Origin: Acidimicrobiales bacterium
GTDB taxonomy: Bacteria; Actinomycetota; Acidimicrobiia; Acidimicrobiales; Palsa-688
Length of the DNA stretch: 64,000 nucleotides
Direction: 5' to 3'
Assembly: GCA_036378675.1 (NCBI GenBank)
Contig: DASUWA010000043.1
Span: 1 to 64,000, forward strand
Part shown: piece by piece, positions 58,798 to 64,000 of the stretch
Numbering within the stretch: the first letter of the stretch is position 1
How the letters are laid out: every line of letters begins with the position of its first letter
The notes under the pieces: generated by a model
The model's database searches: none
Seen by the model: only the letters and a program-made list of their open reading frames with translations
What the model was told of the DNA's origin: nothing
Translations under genes and position numbers: made by a program

Positions 58798-59925
58798 TCA
58801 GATAGTCCTCTTGGTGTGAGAAGCGGTCGACGTTCGCAGTGCGTACCCGCGGCGATGGACTGAGTGGATGGACTCGCCGTGGGCCCCGAGGCGCTTACGA
58901 AGTCTTGCGATTCCAACTTCGACGGTATGAGCGTCGGCGGCGGTGCCGGACCAAACGGTTTGCAGTAGGCGTTCCTTGGTAAAGACCGTGTTCGGATGCC
59001 TGGCCAGGGTTGATAACAGCCGGGCCTCGGTGTCGGTCAAGGAGATGCATTGGCCGGCGATGATCACCGTATTGCCGCTGAGCACCATCGAGCTCGGAGC
59101 AATCTGCAGGGTGACGCGACGCTCGGTGAGCCGGTCGGTCACCGCTCGCACCATGGGCCCGAGGCGGAAGGTGTCCGGTTGGATCAGGTGCGGTGACAGT
59201 AGCCCTTCGGCGGCAGCTGCTTCGGCGCAGACGGGACCGACACATCCTACGACTGACCGCCCGTCGGTCAGCCCGCGGCGCAGTTCCGTTTCGATTCCCG
59301 CGTCGGCCGCGATGGTTAGCCAGTTACGGATGGCCGGCCCGGCAGTAAATGTCACTGCATGCAATCGACCGTCGATTACCGACTCGGCCAGTCGTATGGC
59401 CGGACCGGTGTCATCGGGGAGGGTCCATCGGTAGATCGGTAGCGTGACAACCTTGGCGCCCGCTCGGCGTAGGCGCTCGACCTCGACAGTCTCCGAGCTC
59501 CCGTCCAGTTGCAGCACCACTCGCTCCCCGGGTGCCAGGCTCTCTAGGACCAGGTCAACTACTTCGCTGAGCCGTTCCGTTCGAGCGCGGGCTACCACGG
59601 CCAGGCCGGCGGAATGGATCGCCCCTGACGCCTTGGGTCCGCGGGCGAAGATGCGTGTCCGCGCGAGGGCGGTTTCAAGAGCCCGCCCGATCCCCCAAGT
59701 ATCGGCGTTCGCAAACCACGAGCGAACGCCCAGTCCGGTGTTGGCAATGAGCACCGCCGGCGGCCGGGCGATCACACCCTCGGTCGCGCGGCGAAGAGGG
59801 GTCTCCGCCCCGAGGGGCTGGGTGCGGATGGTCGGACCGTGCACCACCCTGGCGCCGCTCCTCTCGAACAGGAGGGCTTGTTCGTCCCACCTGCGGTCGG
59901 CCGTGATGCCCACGGTGAAACCCAC
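58798..59925 (-). CDS. HemD-domain/winged-helix regulator (NnaR-like)
   Basis: 375 residues from GTG 59925. The first 260 residues are a uroporphyrinogen-III synthase fold: VGITADRRWDEQALLFERSGARVVHGPTI, LIANTGLGVRSWFANAD, VVLQLDGSSETVEVERLRRAGAKVVTLPIYRW and AVTFTAGPAIRNWLT. The last 95 residues are an OmpR-type DNA-binding domain (LTDTEARLLSTLARHPNTVFTKERLLQTVW, VEVGIARLRKRLG, HSVHRRGYAL). This fusion is known in actinobacteria, where NnaR of Streptomyces controls nitrate/nitrite assimilation. There are no nitrate or haem genes in the window, so its targets here are open. Confidence 0.9.
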   Translation of the reverse strand: MGFTVGITADRRWDEQALLFERSGARVVHGPTIRTQPLGAETPLRRATEGVIARPPAVLIANTGLGVRSWFANADTWGIGRALETALARTRIFARGPKASGAIHSAGLAVVARARTERLSEVVDLVLESLAPGERVVLQLDGSSETVEVERLRRAGAKVVTLPIYRWTLPDDTGPAIRLAESVIDGRLHAVTFTAGPAIRNWLTIAADAGIETELRRGLTDGRSVVGCVGPVCAEAAAAEGLLSPHLIQPDTFRLGPMVRAVTDRLTERRVTLQIAPSSMVLSGNTVIIAGQCISLTDTEARLLSTLARHPNTVFTKERLLQTVWSGTAADAHTVEVGIARLRKRLGAHGESIHSVHRRGYALRTSTASHTKRTI

Positions 59926-60040
59926 GAGGGATCCCGGAGCCTTCGTCGTACCATCAGCCGCTTTGCCGATCTGCTCATACGAGCAGCGCCACTTTTCGCC
60001 CTCGTTTCTTCAATGTTACGGGTGTGCTTCGGCGGGCTTG

Positions 60041-60283
60041 TTAACCGCGCGTTTCGACCAGGATCCAGTAAGTCACATGCCCGAATTCAAGGTCTGCGCC
60101 GTCCGGATCCGACCGAGGCGCCGTTTTCTCCGCTAGACGCGAATGCACCCGCTTCATCGCAGCGTCTACGTGCTTGATCAGCTCCTCGGCGTTCGACCGA
60201 AGTTCCACGCTGTACTTCCGTAACTGGGTGGACTGGTCACGGAGATCCCGATCACGAAGATCGTGTGTACTGGCACGATCCAT
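60041..60283 (-). CDS. Small helical hypothetical protein
   Basis: 80 residues from ATG 60283, with GGGGAAG upstream. MDRASTHDLRDRDLRDQSTQLRKY and a helical SVELRSNAEELIKHVDAAMKRVHSRLAEKT middle suggest a charged coiled coil. No family recognised. It lies between the HemD-type regulator and the conjugation module; small helical proteins are common at such edges. Confidence 0.45.
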   Translation of the reverse strand: MDRASTHDLRDRDLRDQSTQLRKYSVELRSNAEELIKHVDAAMKRVHSRLAEKTAPRSDPDGADLEFGHVTYWILVETRG

Positions 60284-60335
60284 GTCCGAATTCTTCCCCG
60301 CCGGTCGTCGCGCTATGCACAAGGCCAGCTGCCGG

Positions 60336-60373
60336 GACAGCCCGCGGGGGACTGCCCCGGCGCGCGGGCTGTC
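60336..60373 (+). terminator. Strong hairpin with T tail, no obvious upstream gene
   Basis: GACAGCCCGCG (60336-60346) pairs perfectly with CGCGGGCTGTC (60363-60373), 11 bp, and is followed by GTTTT. This is the best intrinsic-terminator shape in the window and reads on the plus strand, but the nearest plus-strand gene ends at 57721. On the minus strand it would sit in the leader of the 60283 gene. The interval 60284-60699 holds no gene that I recognise. Confidence 0.6.
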
Positions 60374-60606
60374 GTTTTCCGTTTGCCGGTGCCGCCAGCC
60401 GCGGCTGTCACAGCGCTTCGATCCAAGCAGAGACCGGCCTCTGATACCAGAGGACAACATGTGGAAAAGCCCGCGCCGAGCAAATAACAACGACGAGAGC
60501 GTCCACCCACCGATTCGGCATGCATGATGCAGGTTGCGTTTTGGTAACGGTTGGATGAACTTCAACGTCGCAGTCGGTCGTTTCGGTGACCGTGAGCGGT
60601 TCACGT

Positions 60607-60631
60607 GGGTAACCACTAGTAGTGATCACCC
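60607..60631. promoter_or_regulatory. Dyad upstream of the conjugation operon
   Basis: A 25-bp dyad runs from GGGTAACCACTA through a central G to TAGTGATCACCC and pairs at 10 of 12 positions, with a perfect CACTAGTAGTG core. It lies 110 bp before the first gene of the transfer module, near a TTGACG at 60637-60642. A repressor or a relaxosome accessory protein could bind it (inference). Confidence 0.4.
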
Positions 60632-60699
60632 AACCACTTGACGTGGCAGACCATAATCGGCTTGTCTGAAACCAACTACGGCGGAGCAGGAGGCTCCAA

Positions 60700-60720
60700 A
60701 TGCAACTGCACGGGCGATGA
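60700..60720 (+). CDS. Six-residue leader ORF coupled to the NlpC/P60 gene
   Basis: AGGAGG at 60688-60693 is the only good ribosome site before the NlpC/P60 gene, but it is 23 bp from that ATG. It is 6 bp from ATG 60700, which encodes MQLHGR and stops at TGA 60718-60720. That stop overlaps the ATG at 60717 (ATGA). Ribosomes ending the mini-ORF could restart on the main gene. Expression as a peptide is unproven. Confidence 0.45.
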   Translation: MQLHGR

Positions 60721-61772
60721 GTTCGCTGCCCGCGCGCGCACTCGCGGTCCTGGTCCTCTTGGGATTTGCCGCGTTCGCGACGGCCGTGGCGGTGGTGGGA
60801 GGAGCTTTGACATCTTCTGCCACAAGCGGGGCGGTGACCGGTTTGGAACAGGCGGCTCAGGCGTGTGCCGTGTTCGGAGGCGTTGGTGTGTTGTCAAGCG
60901 AGCAGGCGCAGAACGCGGAGGTGGTCGTTGCCACAGCTCTAGCCAACTCGGCGGAGAACTTGTTGACGGCTCAAATCGCAGTGATGGCGGCTTATACCGA
61001 GTCGGGATTGAGGAACTTGGGTCCGGACGCCGGTCGCGCGGACAGCTTGGGTCTTTTTCAACAGCGGATGTCGCAGGGTTGGGGATCGGCCAGTCAGGAG
61101 ATGGATCCGGCGCAAGCGACGGTGATGTTCGTGCGCCGCCTGGTCGCGGTCCCGGGATTCAGCTCGATTGCTCCCTGGGATGCAGCCGAGCGGGTTCAGC
61201 GTTCGGTCTTCCAGGACGCGAGCAACTACGAGGCGAACTGGTCGAAGGCAGTGGCAGTCGTTTCGGTGGTCGAGTCGAATGGGAGTTCGGAGGGCGGTTG
61301 CGGCCAGGGTGTGCCTGGTGGTTTGGCCGGGCCGGCGCCGTCCCATGGCTTGCCGCCGGGATATGCCATCCCTGCCGGCACTCCTCCGGCGCACGCCGCC
61401 GCGGTGGCTTTCGCGCTCGGGCAGCTCGGCAAGCCCTATGTGTGGGGTTCTGCGGGACCCGGATCGTTCGATTGCTCCGGGTTGACGGCCGCGGCGTGGG
61501 CTGCGGCAGGGGTCGGTTTGCTGCATTACACGGTGGATCAGCTTCATGAGGGTCAGATGGTCGTGCCTGGATTGGCCACGCCGGGGGATCTGGTGCTGAT
61601 CCCGGGGTCCGACCCGCCGGGACCGGGCCTTCCCGGGCACGTGGGTCTGTATTTGGGCGACGGTCTGGTTCTATCGGCGGTCGACGCAGTCACAGGCGTG
61701 GCGGTGCAGTCCTGGGCGACGTTTGTTTCAGGGGGTCTGGAGGGGGTCGTCGATCCGGCGCCGGGCCGATGA
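60717..61772 (+). CDS. NlpC/P60 cell-wall hydrolase of a conjugation module
   Basis: 351 residues from ATG 60717. An N-terminal membrane helix (LAVLVLLGFAAFATAVAVVGGAL) precedes a lysozyme-like helical domain (about residues 65-190, with AYTESGLRNLGPDAGRADSLGLFQQRMSQGWG). A Gly/Pro linker leads to the NlpC/P60 domain: GKPYVWGSAGPGSFDCSGLTAAAW (catalytic Cys), GHVGLYLGDGLVLSAVD (His). This two-domain VirB1-like arrangement opens the peptidoglycan for the transfer channel and is typical of actinobacterial conjugative elements. Confidence 0.88.
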   Translation: MSSLPARALAVLVLLGFAAFATAVAVVGGALTSSATSGAVTGLEQAAQACAVFGGVGVLSSEQAQNAEVVVATALANSAENLLTAQIAVMAAYTESGLRNLGPDAGRADSLGLFQQRMSQGWGSASQEMDPAQATVMFVRRLVAVPGFSSIAPWDAAERVQRSVFQDASNYEANWSKAVAVVSVVESNGSSEGGCGQGVPGGLAGPAPSHGLPPGYAIPAGTPPAHAAAVAFALGQLGKPYVWGSAGPGSFDCSGLTAAAWAAAGVGLLHYTVDQLHEGQMVVPGLATPGDLVLIPGSDPPGPGLPGHVGLYLGDGLVLSAVDAVTGVAVQSWATFVSGGLEGVVDPAPGR

Positions 61773-61847
61773 GCCCAGGCTCCGGATGCAGGTCGCCAGC
61801 GTGGCGAAGGCCCTTACGGGCCGACTCAACAGAGGAGGGCATCGTCC

Positions 61848-62144
61848 ATGACAGCAATCGCAATGTTCGCCGGCGGTGTGAACGTGTCGCCCAACAGCTC
61901 GGGTCTTCCTGGGATCAGTGAGTTACAGAACATCGTTGGTGCGTTGCTCACGCTTGGCTTGCTCGCGGCTCTGGCCGGGTTGGCGATCGCGTCGGCGGCT
62001 TGGGCTGTCGGAAGTCATTCGGCAAATCCGATCCTCGCCGGTCGAGGCAAGACAGGCGTGATCGTCTCGTTTGTATCGGCGGGTCTCACAGGTGGTGCTG
62101 TTGCACTGATCGACTTCTTCTCCTCGGCAGGCGCGCATTTGTGA
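61848..62144 (+). CDS. Small two-helix membrane protein (DUF6112-like)
   Basis: 98 residues from ATG 61848, with GAGGAGGGC upstream. Two hydrophobic helices (IVGALLTLGLLAALAGLAIASAAWAVG and KTGVIVSFVSAGLTGGAVALIDFF) are separated by a short polar turn NPILAGRG. This resembles the VirB2-like proteins of actinobacterial integrative elements. It could be the pilin-like or channel subunit. The next gene starts at GTGA overlapping its stop. Confidence 0.75.
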   Translation: MTAIAMFAGGVNVSPNSSGLPGISELQNIVGALLTLGLLAALAGLAIASAAWAVGSHSANPILAGRGKTGVIVSFVSAGLTGGAVALIDFFSSAGAHL

Positions 62145-63067
62145 TCGGTTCGATCCTTGATCTACCTCGCGCCGGCCGCGTGGGCCGGCACGGAGGGACG
62201 CACTGGGATGAAGGCTCTGCTCACCGCAGCAGATGGCGACGGGTTGGAACTGTCGGATTGCTGCTGTTCGCGGGTCTCGTCGTTTTGAGCATCGTTGTGG
62301 TTCTGGTCGCGGGCCGGAAGCCTCGGGTTACCCCCACGTCTGCCGCTCGTCTTGCCCCGCCGACTCTAGGCGAGCCGTTGTCGCCCGCGGTTCCGGCGGC
62401 AGGAACCGGGCTGGCGTGGCATACCCCCGCGACGGTGGTCCGTTCGGGGACGCCGGTTCAAGAACAGTATGACCAGGCTCTGAGCCAGGGTCTGGGAAGT
62501 CTTCCTGGAATCGCGACAGCCGCCACACTCGCGGCGCCTCAGCCTGTGGTGGAGGGCGGATGGCCGACTCTTGCTGTGGCCACCACTCCGGAGCAGTGGG
62601 CGTCCGAGTTCACCTCCGCGCTGCTTGATGTCGACTATGCCCGCCAGTCGCGTTCTTCGCTCGGTGAGTGGCTGCAGGCGCAGGAAGCGCCTGAAGTGAT
62701 CCCCGGCATTCCCGACAGCGTCGCAGACAAAGTCCTCTACATATCCCTTCTCGATCCGGGCCTCTTCGGCGGGCAACCTTCACCGGTTCCGACCGACGCT
62801 GGATGGGCGGCCAGCGCCGCAGCCGGCGCCAGACAAACAGTCAGCGGCCTGCTTGTTCAGGCAGACCCCGGCTGGGCACAGATGGTCGCGGCAGGCTGGC
62901 AGCCCCCCGATGCCCGGATGACCGAACTGGACGTGTCAGGCGTCCTGAACCTTCGTAGCGGACCGGCCACGTCGACGCAGAAGTTCAGCGTTCAACTGAT
63001 TGTCGGTAGCAGCAGGTGGCACGACGGGTACGGCACGGTGGCGGTCGGCGGATGGAAGGAGAGCTGA
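62141..63067 (+). CDS. Bitopic conjugation-module protein
   Basis: 308 residues from GTG 62141, overlapping the previous stop. A basic N-terminus (HRSRWRRVG) is followed by one helix TVGLLLFAGLVVLSIVVVLVAG, then a large extracytoplasmic part beginning with an Ala/Pro linker. VATTPEQWASEFTSALLDVDYARQSRSSLGEWLQAQEAPEVIPG suggests a VirB8/TcpC-like NTF2-type domain, but I am not certain. It fits the position between the small membrane protein and the TrbL-like gene in actinobacterial transfer operons. Confidence 0.7.
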   Translation: MIGSILDLPRAGRVGRHGGTHWDEGSAHRSRWRRVGTVGLLLFAGLVVLSIVVVLVAGRKPRVTPTSAARLAPPTLGEPLSPAVPAAGTGLAWHTPATVVRSGTPVQEQYDQALSQGLGSLPGIATAATLAAPQPVVEGGWPTLAVATTPEQWASEFTSALLDVDYARQSRSSLGEWLQAQEAPEVIPGIPDSVADKVLYISLLDPGLFGGQPSPVPTDAGWAASAAAGARQTVSGLLVQADPGWAQMVAAGWQPPDARMTELDVSGVLNLRSGPATSTQKFSVQLIVGSSRWHDGYGTVAVGGWKES

Positions 63068-63071
63068 GACG

Positions 63072-64000
63072 ATGAGTTGCGCTCCGTGGGATCCCGCAGG
63101 CTGCGCGTCGGACATCGCCAAGTCCGCCGCGGGAGACGCGTTCGGTTCCATCGCCAAAGACTTCGCGAAGGCTGCGGGCTCGGCGGTGGACTGGCTGTGG
63201 GGCCAAACCTCTAGCGCGACAGTCGTGCACCTGGGCGGCGCTTCGTTCAGCGTCGACGCCGCGATCGTCGGGGCGATAGCTGTAACCGTCGCCGTGGGAC
63301 TCTTCGTACTGCAGGTAGCCGCGTCGGCGTTGCGAAGAGACCCGGGAGGGTTGGGCAGAGCGGTCAAGGGCCTCTTCGCGGCGTTCATAGGTGGTGGGCT
63401 TGCGATCGCGGCCACCGATGTCCTGCTGTCAGCGGTCGACTCACTCTCGAACGGTGTGGTGCAGGCCGCGACGGGTGACTCGATGGACAAGCTCGGTCAC
63501 TCGATTGTCTCGAGCGGCGGGATTCAAAGCGCCACGGCTAACCCCGCGGCGTTGATGCTTCTGTCGCTGGCGGTTCTCGCGGCGGTGATCATCGTTTGGG
63601 CCGCGCTCATGATCCGAAAACTGTTGATCGTGGTGTCGGCGGTCTTTGCGCCTCTCGCGTTCGCCGGGTCGCTTTCGGACGTCACGTCCTCATGGGTTCG
63701 CCGCTGGATTGAAGTGATGGCGGCCCTGATTATCTCGAAGCTCGTCTTGGTTTTGATCTTCGTGATCGGCGCCGGAATGCTCGTGCATGGCGAGGGCCAA
63801 TCCGGCAACGGCACGGTCCAGACGTCGACCCAAGCCGTGACCGGGGTGCTGGTGCTGGCGATGGCCGGCTTCGCCCCGTGGATCGCGTTGCGATTGGTGC
63901 ACTGGTCGGGTGATCAGTTCCATCACCTGCACTCGATGGCAGCGGCCTCCTCCGCAGGGGCGCAAAAGGCGGTCATGGTCCCTCAAAAGGCCGCGGCCTG
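63072..64000 (+). CDS. TrbL/VirB6-like type IV secretion membrane protein (runs off window)
   Basis: At least 309 residues from ATG 63072, open to the last base. The first 90 residues are amphipathic (CAPWDPAGCASDIAKSAAGDAF). Hydrophobic helices follow at AAIVGAIAVTVAVGLFVLQVAASAL, AVKGLFAAFIGGGLAIAATDVLL, LMLLSLAVLAAVIIVWAALMI with the conserved RKLLIVVSAVFAPLAFAG, LIISKLVLVLIFVIGAGMLV and a last one at AVTGVLVLAMAGFAPWIALRLV. This order is characteristic of TrbL/VirB6 homologues in actinobacterial integrative conjugative elements. More transfer genes should follow downstream of the window. Confidence 0.85.
   Translation, partial: MSCAPWDPAGCASDIAKSAAGDAFGSIAKDFAKAAGSAVDWLWGQTSSATVVHLGGASFSVDAAIVGAIAVTVAVGLFVLQVAASALRRDPGGLGRAVKGLFAAFIGGGLAIAATDVLLSAVDSLSNGVVQAATGDSMDKLGHSIVSSGGIQSATANPAALMLLSLAVLAAVIIVWAALMIRKLLIVVSAVFAPLAFAGSLSDVTSSWVRRWIEVMAALIISKLVLVLIFVIGAGMLVHGEGQSGNGTVQTSTQAVTGVLVLAMAGFAPWIALRLVHWSGDQFHHLHSMAAASSAGAQKAVMVPQKAAA

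Noticed and set aside
1-64000. CRISPR arrays, rRNA or tRNA genes
   Set aside because: No regularly spaced repeats of 20-40 bp in series, and no rRNA or complete tRNA sequence was recognised on reading both strands. The three hipBA operators are the only short regular series.

Overview
The window is high-GC DNA with GTG/TTG starts, many 4-bp ATGA/GTGA gene overlaps, mycothiol-type (TIGR03086) and sucrase/ferredoxin-like genes, and an actinobacterial-type conjugation module at its right end. This points to an Actinomycetota chromosome; the class (perhaps Acidimicrobiia) is a guess. No rRNA, tRNA or CRISPR array was found.

Layout. 1-4.1 kb: the 3' end of an IS110-superfamily element, an FAD oxidoreductase/ECF sigma pair and a methyltransferase with a damaged 5' end. 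4.2-10.6 kb: an accessory patch with a truncated dehydrogenase, a VapBC-type toxin-antitoxin pair, an amidohydrolase broken by one TGA, a lipoprotein, three small membrane proteins, a 28-bp near-identical repeat seen twice, and a complete group II intron. 10.7-17.0 kb: an IS110-type transposase broken by one TAG, gene remnants, a phosphotransferase/methyltransferase pair and an intact IS1111-like element with a long structured 3' non-coding end. 17-28 kb: NTF2-like and TIGR03086 proteins, an adenylate cyclase, a GH15 glucoamylase/trehalase-like enzyme, a DUF336 gene broken by TAG, a DUF427 protein, an FAD/NAD disulfide oxidoreductase, an ECF sigma/anti-sigma pair with a second, orphan zinc-finger anti-sigma, and a frameshifted SDR. 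28-37 kb: a two-subunit acyl-CoA dehydrogenase, amidohydrolase, alpha/beta hydrolases, MFS exporter and small enzymes, a lipid/xenobiotic catabolic flavour. 37-44 kb: a STAS protein, a TetR-controlled drug exporter with an 18-bp palindromic operator, a Tat-exported phosphoesterase and several reductases. 44-52 kb: a four-gene lipoprotein/adaptor/ABC export operon divergent from a two-component system, then another MFS exporter. 52-60 kb: an ArsR/SRPBCC pair divergent from a VOC protein, a hipBA module with three evenly spaced operators, a CapA-like lipoprotein, a divergent ketol-acid reductoisomerase homologue and a HemD-winged-helix regulator. 60-64 kb: the start of a conjugation/type IV secretion operon (NlpC/P60 hydrolase, small membrane protein, bitopic protein, TrbL/VirB6-like protein) running off the edge.

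Two themes recur. First, gene decay: about twelve remnants or broken genes, three of which carry a single in-frame stop explicable by a G:C to A:T transition. Second, compact regulatory cassettes with readable operators (TetR, ArsR, HipB). No clearly novel multi-gene system was established. The best leads are the structured 3' ends of the IS110-type elements (possible guide RNAs) and the repeat-bounded cassette-like patch at 5.1-8.6 kb.
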